Notes under the pieces: model-generated
What the model saw: only the letters and a program-made list of their open reading frames with translations
Told to the model about the DNA's origin: nothing
The model's database searches: none
NCBI GenBank assembly: GCA_019323015.1
Contig: JAHWHY010000003.1
Coordinates: forward strand, 1 to 64,000
Reading direction: 5' to 3'
DNA from: Candidatus Woesearchaeota archaeon
GTDB taxonomy: Archaea > Nanobdellota > Nanobdellia > Woesearchaeales > ARS49
DNA length: 64,000 nt
Translations under genes and position numbers: made by a program
In this document: piece by piece, positions 1-7,923 of the stretch
Layout: each line of letters starts with the position of its first letter
Numbering within the stretch: the stretch's first letter is position 1

Positions 1-1253
1 AATGCAAATAGCACAGCACTGCTACTTAACAAGCCGCCTATTGCCCCAACAGAAAAAGAATACACTCCATGCATGAAATTTCTCAATCCTCTTGTCTCTT
101 TTAGCATTGCTAAAGGGCCAAGACCTCCTAAAGCTGTGCCTAAAATAGAAGGAACTAAAAAAATCTCTGCACCAGGCGCAAAGCAGTACGCAGTACAACC
201 TATCCCGCCAAGAGACAAAAGTGCGCCAGAACTTATCAGTGCGTTCTTTGACTCTCTTGTTACTGAAGACGTCATGATATTCTGTGTATTTGGCATGTTT
301 GTTGAACTTGGTTTCACCATAATTTCTGTGTCTTGCCCCCAACCAAAATCCTCAGCAACAGAATTTGATGTTGGAACAGAAGGAAAATGAGCAGGGTTCT
401 CATCAATTACGGATTCTAAATCTGATTTCATTTCATCTGCTGTTTGGTATCTTTTGTTTGGATCTCTTTGCCTGCTTTTCTGGATTATTCTGTCCAGGTC
501 AGCATTGCCGCATGGTTCATAAGTGCCGTCTGGCCGATAACCTTGCAGCATTTCATAAAGCATTGTGCCTACTGCAAAAAGGTCTGTTCTCTGGTCTGCC
601 TTGCCTTCTTTTTGTTCAGGAGCCATATACTCTAAGGTCCCCACAATTCTTCCAATTGATTCTGGATTGCTTAGCATGCTCTGTATGAATTCGCTTGATT
701 GCCGGAATACAACCAAATTGGGATTTGTGACTGTAACATGATTCTGTCCAATAGAATCAAGATATGCAGAATATAATGCTGTCCGCAACTCTTTTTGAAG
801 CCCGAAATCACATATTTTTGGATTGCCTGAATAATCAAACAGGATATTCTCCGGCTTGATGTCTCTGTGCACAACACCTGTATCATGGGCATATTGCAGG
901 CCTGAAAGAACTTTATTGGTAACCATTAGTGCAGTATTGCTTGCTATCCCCTCAGAGGAAGCTATTTTGTCTCTCAGGTTTTCTTCCTCGCATAATTCCA
1001 TTGGCATATACCATATTCCTTCAGATTCAAGGACAGGTCCTGCCTTTACAATGTTTGGGTGTTCTAGCTTTCGTCCTATCTCTGCCTCTTTTTCAATTTG
1101 TATGGTATATTCTTTAAAGACTTTTACTGCTAAAAAAGGTTCAGAAGGAAGGGCCGTATTTTTACCCATGTAAACGTCGCTGAATCCGCCGCTGCCTATG
1201 CAGTGCATCAATTCATAGTCTCCTAATATCCTGCCTGTAAGATCACCTGCCAT
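1..1253 (-). CDS. Hanks-type Ser/Thr protein kinase, C-terminus cut by window edge
   Basis: Translation from the ATG at 1253 gives a eukaryotic-like protein kinase: glycine loop [10 protein letters not shown] near residue 19, an AVKVF lysine, catalytic loop HRDIKPEN, then DFG and APE. About 417 codons are present and the frame stays open at base 3, so the C-terminus lies outside. The DFG-to-APE interval is about 65 residues, roughly twice the usual length. After the kinase comes a Ser/Thr/Asn-rich linker, then hydrophobic glycine-rich stretches that look like two or more TM segments, so the kinase is probably membrane-anchored and cytosolic. It is divergent from an FHA-caspase-like gene, which suggests that protein as a phospho-dependent partner (inference). 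A TTTTTAA element about 30 nt upstream suggests leaderless initiation. Confidence 0.93.
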   Translation of the reverse strand, partial: MAGDLTGRILGDYELMHCIGSGGFSDVYMGKNTALPSEPFLAVKVFKEYTIQIEKEAEIGRKLEHPNIVKAGPVLESEGIWYMPMELCEEENLRDKIASSEGIASNTALMVTNKVLSGLQYAHDTGVVHRDIKPENILFDYSGNPKICDFGLQKELRTALYSAYLDSIGQNHVTVTNPNLVVFRQSSEFIQSMLSNPESIGRIVGTLEYMAPEQKEGKADQRTDLFAVGTMLYEMLQGYRPDGTYEPCGNADLDRIIQKSRQRDPNKRYQTADEMKSDLESVIDENPAHFPSVPTSNSVAEDFGWGQDTEIMVKPSSTNMPNTQNIMTSSVTRESKNALISSGALLSLGGIGCTAYCFAPGAEIFLVPSILGTALGGLGPLAMLKETRGLRNFMHGVYSFSVGAIGGLLSSSAVLFA

Positions 1254-1346
1254 TTAATAATATAAAGTTTCTTTACTTAAAAAGATTAGTGTCTCTGTCA
1301 TGCAAAAGTCAGCAATTTTTTAAATCACTCTCATTTAACCTACTTT
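1254..1346. promoter_or_regulatory. Divergent promoter region, kinase / FHA-caspase
   Basis: This 93-bp AT-rich gap separates two divergent starts. A TTTTTTAAATC element about 22-30 nt before the ATG at 1347, and a TTTTTAAG on the other strand about 30 nt before the ATG at 1253, fit archaeal TATA boxes with leaderless transcripts. No clear Shine-Dalgarno lies at either start. Confidence 0.45.
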
Positions 1347-2426
1347 ATGACTATAACTAGGTGGAAAATCAGGCCTATTGCTTTTGGAAATATAGATAGT
1401 ACCTCGGTTAGTGTAGAAAGAGATGTTGTTCCAGTTCAAAGTCCTATGTGGATTGGGGCGATGCATAATTATTTTGGCTGCCCTTCTGATTCTGACTGGA
1501 ATTATCAGGTTTTATTTAATCTTTCAGAAAGCCAAAGCAGACAGGTTTACTCTGGATTTATGAATAAAAAAAAAGGCAAAGTTCTTGAAAGCCTGGTGAA
1601 AAATGCGCAGCCAAGGTCTGCAATTGTCATCAACGGACAAAAATTCAGACACGTGAGCGAGTTTCATTGTTTTCTCGGAACTCTTGATAACCAGCTGTAT
1701 GTTGTTGATTTAGGAAGCAAGAACAAGGTCTGGATTAATGATTCCAAAGTCAGGAACAGGCAACAGCTATTTGACGAAACAGTGATTAAGCTTGCAGGAT
1801 TGCAGGATGACAGTGCGCAATTTAAGTTATATGATACTATTTCATTGATACACGCAGTATATGTGGGAGTCAACAATCAAAAAATAAGGGACAAATCTTT
1901 TGTTACAGAAATGAAGTGCATTGATGATTGTTTCAACAAATTGGGAATTCTTTATGAACCTGTCTGGATACGCCAAGATGAAGCAACACCAGAAAGAATT
2001 CGCGGTTCACTGGAATATGCTGCAAGACTGCCGAAAAAGTCTGTTTTTCTGTTTTTTTATAACGCTCACGGCAATACAAGTTATATTACAACTGCTAAAG
2101 AAGAAATTCAAAAAGCCGAGTTAGCTGAATTATTGAATGCTGTGAAAGTGCCGAAAATTGTAATAATAAATGCATGTCATTCAGGCGGGGGGTGGCTCTT
2201 TCTTGACGAGCAAAATGGATTATACTTTTTTTCTTCACAGCAAAATCAGACAACAAAAGGAAATGTTTTTCCTAAATTGCTTGCTGAAAACATAACTAAT
2301 ATGATTAAAGATAATTCCATTGTTGATTTAAAGTCTGTCAGCATGGATAATATCACAGAAGATATTAAAAAGGCAGGCTATGAAATGCAGCCTGTCAGAC
2401 AGGGCTTGAAGTCTATAGTATTTTAA
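1347..2426 (+). CDS. FHA domain fused to caspase-like (clan CD) cysteine protease
   Basis: A 359-aa soluble protein without signal peptide. Residues about 85-160 carry an FHA-like phosphothreonine-binding pattern: S104 and H107, then DLGSKN at 121-126 and N131. Residues about 170-340 resemble a caspase/metacaspase/legumain core: the hydrophobic strand FLFFYNAHG puts the candidate catalytic His at 241, and IVIINACHSGG puts the candidate Cys at 277, matching the clan CD HG...(A/S)CHSG dyad. Its divergent partner is a Ser/Thr kinase, so a model in which phosphorylated targets recruit or activate the protease is natural, but inferred. No prodomain cleavage site or p10-type second subunit is obvious. 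The domain call is firm for the Cys motif and moderate for the FHA. Confidence 0.8.
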   Translation: MTITRWKIRPIAFGNIDSTSVSVERDVVPVQSPMWIGAMHNYFGCPSDSDWNYQVLFNLSESQSRQVYSGFMNKKKGKVLESLVKNAQPRSAIVINGQKFRHVSEFHCFLGTLDNQLYVVDLGSKNKVWINDSKVRNRQQLFDETVIKLAGLQDDSAQFKLYDTISLIHAVYVGVNNQKIRDKSFVTEMKCIDDCFNKLGILYEPVWIRQDEATPERIRGSLEYAARLPKKSVFLFFYNAHGNTSYITTAKEEIQKAELAELLNAVKVPKIVIINACHSGGGWLFLDEQNGLYFFSSQQNQTTKGNVFPKLLAENITNMIKDNSIVDLKSVSMDNITEDIKKAGYEMQPVRQGLKSIVF

Positions 2427-2429
2427 GAA

Positions 2430-3257
2430 TCAGTCCAGCAGTTGCAGGCTGTTTAGTGTTAGCTGCCAGGGATGTATTTCCCATTTTTTCTTGGAATCTC
2501 TTAATGGCCTGCTGTTTATTGCCCATATTGCAATTCCATCAAAATGTTCGACATGCTTTGCTGTTTCTTTAATCTGCTGATATGCTGGTAAAAAATAATT
2601 TGCCATTGCATAGTTTGTGAATTTTCTTATATGCTCAGTTTCAATCAAGCGTTTTTCTTCATATTCTGTGTGCGTTGCTGTAAGCGGTATTCCTATTGAC
2701 CATTTGCATCCTGTTTTTTCGCAGGATTCTGCAAATCTCTCCAGTCTTTCTTTGAATTTAAGTTTATACTTTTCTGGATTTAATGCAAGGTCATAATTCA
2801 TCAGGACAGCAGTATCCAGCTTGCTTAATATCTTTGGGTCTATTGCAATGCTGCCTGGCAGTGCAGCAGTTATTGGTTTTTGTGTTCTTTCTCGAAGCAT
2901 GCCTAAGAACCTGTGTTGTTGCGGATGATAAGGCTCTAGGTTTAGATGCAGGCCGCAAAAAGGGATTTCATTCAGTTTTGAAAATAAGACATCAATTATT
3001 TCTGCTATGTCCTGTGCACTGGAGTATTTGATATGCTTTCCTTCTGGTTTTGGCGCGCTGATTATTGGGTAAGTGTCAAAGCCTGCATTTGACCAGGCTT
3101 TTGTAACGTAATCCTTAAACATAATTTTATTTTTAGAAAACTCAATACTTGCAAAACGCGTGTAGCAATTGTGCACATTGCCTCCTTGTTCATTATATTG
3201 CCTAATCAACATAATATTTTCTGGAGAATCGCTGTAAACCCAGATTGCTTTTTTCAT
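2430..3257 (-). CDS. Putative TIM-barrel (glycoside hydrolase-like) protein
   Basis: A 275-aa cytosolic protein without signal peptide or TM segments. The alternation of short hydrophobic strands (KAIWVYSD at the start, GLHLNLEPYH near 100, AVLMNYDLA near 150, KWSIGIPLTA near 185, DGIAIWAIN near 245) suggests a beta/alpha barrel. The LNLEP and MNYD strand ends loosely recall GH18-type barrels. I do not recognise a specific family. It converges with the FHA-caspase gene (3-nt gap), so the two are not co-transcribed. Substrate and activity are unknown. Confidence 0.55.
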   Translation of the reverse strand: MKKAIWVYSDSPENIMLIRQYNEQGGNVHNCYTRFASIEFSKNKIMFKDYVTKAWSNAGFDTYPIISAPKPEGKHIKYSSAQDIAEIIDVLFSKLNEIPFCGLHLNLEPYHPQQHRFLGMLRERTQKPITAALPGSIAIDPKILSKLDTAVLMNYDLALNPEKYKLKFKERLERFAESCEKTGCKWSIGIPLTATHTEYEEKRLIETEHIRKFTNYAMANYFLPAYQQIKETAKHVEHFDGIAIWAINSRPLRDSKKKWEIHPWQLTLNSLQLLD

Positions 3258-3327
3258 GCTTTATCCAAGACAGGGATTCTTTTTAAAGCTGCTGAAAACC
3301 ACAAGATTTATATATTACCATCGCTTC

Positions 3328-3383
3328 CGATATATTATTAGCGATATATTACTAACGATATATCGAAACCGATATAATGATAA
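3328..3383 (+). promoter_or_regulatory. 14-bp-spaced CGATATA operator array of the padR gene
   Basis: Four CGATATA units begin at 3328, 3342, 3356 and 3370, exactly 14 bp apart. The third reads CGATATATCG, a perfect palindrome, and the fourth overlaps the ATG at 3377. A TTTATATA box lies at 3307-3314, so the array spans the predicted transcription start through the start codon. Binding there would block initiation or elongation, as expected for PadR autoregulation (inference). Confidence 0.75.
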
Positions 3384-3877
3384 GAGGCAACCTGAAGCTG
3401 CTTGTGCTGAAAGCACTTGACAAGAAGCCTTTGTCAGGCTATGCCTTGATGAAGTTCATAGAGGAAAAGATAGGTTCAAAGCCCTCTCCTGGTTCTATTT
3501 ACCCTGTTCTTGATGACTTGACAAAGCAAAAGTTTGTTTCCTGCAAAAAAGACGGAAGAAAAAAGATTTACTCTATTACAAAAGAAGGCAAGGAGCATTT
3601 GAAAATAATTGCGATGCATAAAGATATATTGCTAAAAAAAGTAGAAGAGAGCCTTAAGATGTGGTCTGCCCTGACAGGAGAAAAACTAACGCAGTTTCAG
3701 GAGACAGTAGAGGCCCTGAAAAAAGGAAAATACTCTATTGAAGACATTCCTCCTGAAGTTCAGGAATTTAAGATAGAGCTGGCAAGAATATTCAGCAGAG
3801 GTTTGTTTCCAAAAAACAAAAAGAAGGTCAAGGAACTTTTAAGCAAGACAATAAAGGAGCTGAAAAAGATAAAATGA
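3377..3877 (+). CDS. PadR-family transcriptional regulator
   Basis: A 166-aa protein with the PadR winged-helix signature: LKLLVLKALDKKPLSGYALMK at the start, PSPGSIYPVL for the recognition helix, and the wing KKDGRKKIYSITKEG. A helical C-terminal part of about 70 residues would mediate dimerisation. PadR repressors usually control adjacent membrane exporters. Here the gene is first in an ABC exporter operon and overlaps the ATPase gene by ATGA, and a four-fold CGATATA repeat covers its own start, so autorepression of the whole operon is likely. The ligand is unknown. Confidence 0.93.
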   Translation: MIRGNLKLLVLKALDKKPLSGYALMKFIEEKIGSKPSPGSIYPVLDDLTKQKFVSCKKDGRKKIYSITKEGKEHLKIIAMHKDILLKKVEESLKMWSALTGEKLTQFQETVEALKKGKYSIEDIPPEVQEFKIELARIFSRGLFPKNKKKVKELLSKTIKELKKIK

Positions 3878-4620
3878 AGAAACGAAAAGTAGTGATAAAA
3901 CTAAAAGATGTATGGAAGACGTATAAATTAGGAGAGCATCTCGTCCATGCTTTGAGAGGTTTGAATCTTGAAGTTTATAACGGAGAGTTTCTTGCAATCA
4001 GGGGCCCTTCTGGTTCTGGCAAGTCAACTTCAATGAATCTTGTGGGTTGTTTAGACATCCCAAGCAAAGGTACTATCCATCTAGATGGAATAAACATCGC
4101 AGACTTGGAAGAATCTGATTTAGCACAGATTAGAGGAAAGAAAATTGGCTTCATATTCCAGAAATTTAACCTGCTCCCAAATCTCACTGCAAAGGAAAAT
4201 GTCATGCTTCCTTTGATTTTTCAGAATGTTCCAGAAGAAGAAAGACTGGACACTGCAGAGAGACTGCTTAATGAAATGGGGTTAAAAGACAGGATGAACC
4301 ACACCCCAAGACAGTTATCAGGAGGAGAGCAGCAGAGAGTTGCTATTGCAAGGGCACTGGCAGTTGATCCAGAGGTTGTCTTGGCAGACGAGCCTACTGG
4401 AAACCTGGACCAGAAGACTGGTGAGAAGATAATGGATTTGCTGAAGTATCTTAACAGGAAAAAAGGCAAGACTGTTGTTTTTGTCACGCATGATAATGAT
4501 TTGGCAGAGCATGCTGATCGTATTGCATTTTTAGTTGATGGTCAAATTGTTAAAACAAGAACAAAACGAGGAGGTAAATCTGAGCAAGCTCAGAAGACCT
4601 CCAAACATGGAGGAAAATAA
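3874..4620 (+). CDS. ABC transporter ATP-binding protein (MacB/LolD type)
   Basis: A 248-aa nucleotide-binding subunit: Walker A GPSGSGKST near residue 45, signature LSGGEQQRVAIARAL, Walker B VVLADEPTGNLD and a switch histidine in FVTHD. The sequence class is that of LolD/MacB ATPases, which work with FtsX-fold permeases on lipoproteins, peptides or drugs in a mechanotransmission mode. Start overlaps padR (ATGA). Two cognate permeases and an extracytoplasmic protein follow in the operon. A Lys/Gly-rich C-terminal tail of about 20 residues extends past the usual domain end. Confidence 0.96.
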   Translation: MKKRKVVIKLKDVWKTYKLGEHLVHALRGLNLEVYNGEFLAIRGPSGSGKSTSMNLVGCLDIPSKGTIHLDGINIADLEESDLAQIRGKKIGFIFQKFNLLPNLTAKENVMLPLIFQNVPEEERLDTAERLLNEMGLKDRMNHTPRQLSGGEQQRVAIARALAVDPEVVLADEPTGNLDQKTGEKIMDLLKYLNRKKGKTVVFVTHDNDLAEHADRIAFLVDGQIVKTRTKRGGKSEQAQKTSKHGGK

Positions 4621-4621
4621 A

Positions 4622-5830
4622 ATGAAGAATAAAACAATTTTGAGTTTAATGGTGCTATTATTAGTGGTTGTTTCAGCAGCTAGTGTTTTTGCTGCAAGGA
4701 GAGGCCCGTTAATAAGCGCAGATATTCTGAAGTATGAGCCTGCCCCTGTTGAACCCGGAGGTTATGCTGAAGTGTGGGTGTCTGTGAACAATGAGGGAAC
4801 AACTTCAGAGGATTTCAGGATTGAATTCTTTCCAGAATATCCTTTCTCTTTAGCAGAAGGAGAGGATGAATTAAAGACTCTCAAGGCACTGCCAGAGGGG
4901 GAGAATGCAGTCGTGAAATACAGGCTGGTTGTGGCGCATGATGCCCCTAACAAGGACATGCCTGTCAAGTTCCAATACCAGTTCGGGGAATCTTTGGTCT
5001 GGACAAGGCTTGAAGGAGATATCTCAATAAGGACTGCTGGTGCTATCTTGACTGTTGATGAATATTCAACAATTCCAGAAGCTATTCAACCTGGTGATTT
5101 CATCAAGGTTGACATTGATTTAGGAAATCACGGAAAGATAACTGTAAAAGATGTTGATGTTACATTAGAACTGGATGAATCTGTCATTGCCCCTATTGGT
5201 TCTGGCAATACAAAGAGAATAAAGGAGATTCTTCCTGGCGAGACGCAGAAAGTCAGCTTTAGCTTGATTGCAGACACTTCTGCTGAGATAAAGGTTTATT
5301 CAATACCTTTAAAGCTGAATTACAAGGATATAAGAAACACTGAGTATGATGATGAGACAAGAATCAGCTTGATTATGAGTGCAGAGCCTGACTTGATGGT
5401 GGTTGTTGATTCTACAGAGGTTACTGCCCCTAACAAGCCTGGAATAGTGACCCTGAAAATAATAAACAAGGGAATAATGGACTTGAAGTACCTGAATACA
5501 AGGCTTGTCTCTACAGAGCAGTATGAGGTTCTCTCTCCGTCAAATGAAGAGTACATTGGAAACCTTGACAGTGATGATTTTGAGACTTTTGAGTTTATCA
5601 TAAAGCCAAAAGTCAAGGATGTCAGGCTGAATGTTATTGTTGACTTCAAGGACCCGTATAACAAGGATTACAGTAAGACTTTTGACTTGCCTTTGAGAAT
5701 CGTCAGCAAGGCAGAGCTTGGAGAAGCAAAGTCATACACAGGAACAATAATCATTGTATTATTAGTGCTTGCAGTGATTATATACTGGCTTTACAGGCGC
5801 AGGAAAAAGAAAAAGAAGAATAAAAAATGA
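4622..5830 (+). CDS. Secreted, membrane-anchored CARDB/COG1361-like exporter partner
   Basis: The start at 4622 is preferred over upstream in-frame starts because GGAGG lies 8 nt before it and it begins a clean signal peptide (MKNKTILSLMVLLLVVVSAA). The mature part consists of repeated Ig-like beta domains with NxG and PG turn patterns typical of CARDB/alpha-galactosidase NEW3-like modules. It ends in one TM helix (IIIVLLVLAVIIYWL) and a Lys-rich cytosolic tail. It lies between ABC ATPase and permease, and its stop overlaps the permease start (ATGA), so it is probably the extracytoplasmic adaptor or substrate-binding arm of the exporter (inference). Confidence 0.85.
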   Translation: MKNKTILSLMVLLLVVVSAASVFAARRGPLISADILKYEPAPVEPGGYAEVWVSVNNEGTTSEDFRIEFFPEYPFSLAEGEDELKTLKALPEGENAVVKYRLVVAHDAPNKDMPVKFQYQFGESLVWTRLEGDISIRTAGAILTVDEYSTIPEAIQPGDFIKVDIDLGNHGKITVKDVDVTLELDESVIAPIGSGNTKRIKEILPGETQKVSFSLIADTSAEIKVYSIPLKLNYKDIRNTEYDDETRISLIMSAEPDLMVVVDSTEVTAPNKPGIVTLKIINKGIMDLKYLNTRLVSTEQYEVLSPSNEEYIGNLDSDDFETFEFIIKPKVKDVRLNVIVDFKDPYNKDYSKTFDLPLRIVSKAELGEAKSYTGTIIIVLLVLAVIIYWLYRRRKKKKKNKK

Positions 5831-7047
5831 TTGTAGACTATTTTAAGCTTGCCTTTCATAGTCTTAAGGGCAGGTCTGTCAGGACTTGGCTGACTATGAT
5901 TGGTATTTTTATTGGTATTACTGCAGTTGTTAGTCTTATCTCTTTAGGGCAGGGCATGCAGGCTTCTATTAATTATGAGTTTGAGAAGATTGGCAAGAAT
6001 CGTATAATGATTACGCCTGGTTCTGGACAGTTTGGCCCTACTGGCGGCAGCATGTTTACTGGAATGATGACAGAGGATGATTTAGATGTTGTTAGAAAGG
6101 TGAAAGGTGTTGATATTGCCACTGCAACTATCTCTAAAGATGGAAAAGTTAAGTTCAAGGATGAAGTTAATTTCATGAGTGTCTGGGGTTATGACACTGA
6201 TCAGGATGCAGAAGCCTTGACAGAGAGAACCTCTTTTCTTGATATTGAAGAAGGAAGGCAGCTGAAGAAAGGCGATAAGTACAAGGCAGTGATTGGTTAT
6301 AATGTTGCTTATGATGATTTTGACAAGGAAATCAGTGTTGGTGACAAGTTAATAATTGAAGATATTGAATTTAAGGTTGTTGGTATCCAGAAAAAAGCAG
6401 GCACTGGTGTTCATGATTCTTTGATTAGGATTCCTATTGAGCAGGCAAGAGAAATATATGATGAACCTGAAGAGGTTTCAACAATATTTGCATTGACAGA
6501 ACTTTCAGAAGAACCTAGTGAGGTTGCTGAAAATATCAAGAAGGATTTGAGAAAATACAGGGATGTTGATGAAGATGATGAGGATTTTAGTGTGCAGACT
6601 GCTGAGCAGATGATTGCACAGCTTAACACAATTCTTGGTATTGTCACTATTTTTGTTGTTGGTATTGCTGCAATCAGCTTGATTGTTGGCGGAATCGGCA
6701 TAATGAATACGATGTATACTACTATTTTAGAACGCACCAGAGAAATTGGTATTATGAAATCCATTGGCGCAAGAAACTCAAACATCATGACTTTGTTTCT
6801 TGTTGAGTCAGGCATTCTTGGCTTGGCAGGCGGCCTTGTTGGTGTCTTGATTGGCCTTGGTATTGCTAAAGTTGGGGAGATTATTGCGCAGCAGCTTGGT
6901 GCAGATATTTTTCATGCAAGTTTTAGTCCTGTAATAATTATTGGAGCACTGGTTTTTGCTTATTTTGTTGGAACAGTCAGTGGAATCCTGCCAGCAAGGC
7001 AGGCAAGCAGGATGAATCCTGTCGACGCTTTGAGGAGTAGCAAATGA
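5827..7047 (+). CDS. MacB/FtsX-like ABC permease 1
   Basis: A 406-aa permease: one N-terminal TM helix (LTMIGIFIGITAVVSLISLG), a large extracytoplasmic MacB_PCD-like domain of about 220 residues, then three TM helices with the FtsX motif GGIGIMNTM..ER.REIGIMK.IGA. The C-terminus ends NPVDALRSSK, the usual family ending. Its last codons are duplicated immediately downstream in a 74-bp tandem repeat, and its stop codon overlaps the first micro-ORF (ATGA). It likely forms a heterodimer with the second permease at 7920. Confidence 0.94.
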   Translation: MIVDYFKLAFHSLKGRSVRTWLTMIGIFIGITAVVSLISLGQGMQASINYEFEKIGKNRIMITPGSGQFGPTGGSMFTGMMTEDDLDVVRKVKGVDIATATISKDGKVKFKDEVNFMSVWGYDTDQDAEALTERTSFLDIEEGRQLKKGDKYKAVIGYNVAYDDFDKEISVGDKLIIEDIEFKVVGIQKKAGTGVHDSLIRIPIEQAREIYDEPEEVSTIFALTELSEEPSEVAENIKKDLRKYRDVDEDDEDFSVQTAEQMIAQLNTILGIVTIFVVGIAAISLIVGGIGIMNTMYTTILERTREIGIMKSIGARNSNIMTLFLVESGILGLAGGLVGVLIGLGIAKVGEIIAQQLGADIFHASFSPVIIIGALVFAYFVGTVSGILPARQASRMNPVDALRSSK

Positions 7048-7121
7048 AACAAGCAAGAAAAAAATCAACAACCGAAAAGCTACGAAACGCAGTTGAGTCT
7101 GCTTTGAGGAGTAGCAAATGA
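7044..7121 (+). CDS. Micro-ORF 1 (25 aa), ATGA-coupled
   Basis: Starts in the ATGA of the permease stop and ends in an AAATGA that starts the next micro-ORF. The basic peptide begins MKQARKKSTTEKLRNAVES and ends with ALRSSK, copying the permease C-terminus. Coupled stop/starts and a same-frame near-copy downstream suggest translation, but the peptide could be a by-product of tandem duplication. Confidence 0.45.
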   Translation: MKQARKKSTTEKLRNAVESALRSSK

Positions 7122-7195
7122 ATAAGGAAATCAAAAAATCAACAACCGAAAAGCTACGAAACGTAGTTGAGTCTGCGCTGAGGTCAAGCAAATGA
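7118..7195 (+). CDS. Micro-ORF 2 (25 aa), ATGA-coupled
   Basis: Second member of the micro-ORF chain. It begins MNKEIKKSTTEKLRNVVES and also ends ALRSSK, but through different codons (GCG CTG AGG TCA AGC) than the first copy (GCT TTG AGG AGT AGC). That pattern of purely synonymous change argues for selection on the peptide. Its stop overlaps the start of the nucleotidyltransferase gene at 7192. Confidence 0.45.
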   Translation: MNKEIKKSTTEKLRNVVESALRSSK

Positions 7196-7923
7196 TATTT
7201 TGGAAAAAATGGAAAAACATAACTGAACAAGAAAAAGCAGCCATTAAAGTTTTATTACAAATAAAGAGATTGGTATTAAAGAAAATTCCTAAAGAAAATA
7301 TTATTTCCATCTATTGCGGAGGTAGTTTTCCTAGAAGAGAAATGACTTCTAAAAGTGATGTTGATATTTGGGTGATAGTTACTGATACAGCTACTTTGAA
7401 AATTTTTCCAAAACTATGGAAATTGACTAAAAAAAAATATGAACTTCCGAGCGGGATTTCAGGGTATGCATTATGGGAATTAAAAACTGGAAAACATTCC
7501 AAGCAGATAACTAAGAAAAGAACAGGGCCCAGAAGATTCGTTAAATATATGCCTAATTATCATTTAATTTATGGTAAAAAACTAAAGCAAAAAGATTTCA
7601 AAACCCGTACAGACTTAGAAGATTTACTAATTATGCTCAAAACTTTCAAAACAATGTTTTTGCCTTGGTATAAAAAGAAAGAGCTTGATTTTCAAGCTCT
7701 TCTTAAACAAACTTTCTGGTTAGCAGATCTCGAGTTCAAAATAAGAGGCATGCATCCACCCCATTCATGGAAAGGATTAACAAAAATATCACCTAAAGAC
7801 CACATTGTTCATACTGCAATGAAACTAAGAAATAGCAGACCTAAAGATAAACGCACACAAAATGCGTTTATTCTAAAACTTAAAAAATACTTAGCTGCAT
7901 TAAAAAAGGAGTTTGGCAAATGA
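7192..7923 (+). CDS. Pol beta-type nucleotidyltransferase inside ABC operon
   Basis: A 243-aa protein with the minimal nucleotidyltransferase pattern: CGGSFPRREMTSKSDVDIWV near residues 41-62, that is GS..R...SDxD with both metal-binding aspartates. A helical, strongly basic C-terminal half follows. Its start and stop both overlap neighbours (ATGA), so it is translated with the exporter. The A-rich, Lys-rich coding style differs from the GTT/GGT-rich permeases on either side, which suggests later insertion. It could modify a nucleotide, antibiotic, RNA or protein; the sequence does not say which. Confidence 0.85.
   Translation: MIFWKKWKNITEQEKAAIKVLLQIKRLVLKKIPKENIISIYCGGSFPRREMTSKSDVDIWVIVTDTATLKIFPKLWKLTKKKYELPSGISGYALWELKTGKHSKQITKKRTGPRRFVKYMPNYHLIYGKKLKQKDFKTRTDLEDLLIMLKTFKTMFLPWYKKKELDFQALLKQTFWLADLEFKIRGMHPPHSWKGLTKISPKDHIVHTAMKLRNSRPKDKRTQNAFILKLKKYLAALKKEFGK

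Larger units (their letters stand above)
7027..7195 (+). repeat. 74-bp tandem repeat at permease 3' end
   Basis: Units start at 7027, 7101 and (partial) 7175, each 74 bp apart. The first 22 bp of units 1 and 2 (last codons of the permease plus stop) are identical. The distal part, including GCTACGAAACG, is almost identical between units 1 and 2. The third partial copy differs from the first two only at synonymous positions in the codons for ALRSSK. The unit contains a small hairpin, CTACG-AAA-CGTAG in copy 2. A related element follows the second permease. Confidence 0.9.

Noticed and set aside
4535..4621. Longer start for the CARDB-like protein
   Set aside because: The extension lies inside the ATPase coding region, and the internal ATG at 4622 has both a GGAGG site and a signal peptide.
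7027..7195. CRISPR-like array
   Set aside because: Only two and a third units, with coding content and no variable spacers or cas genes.
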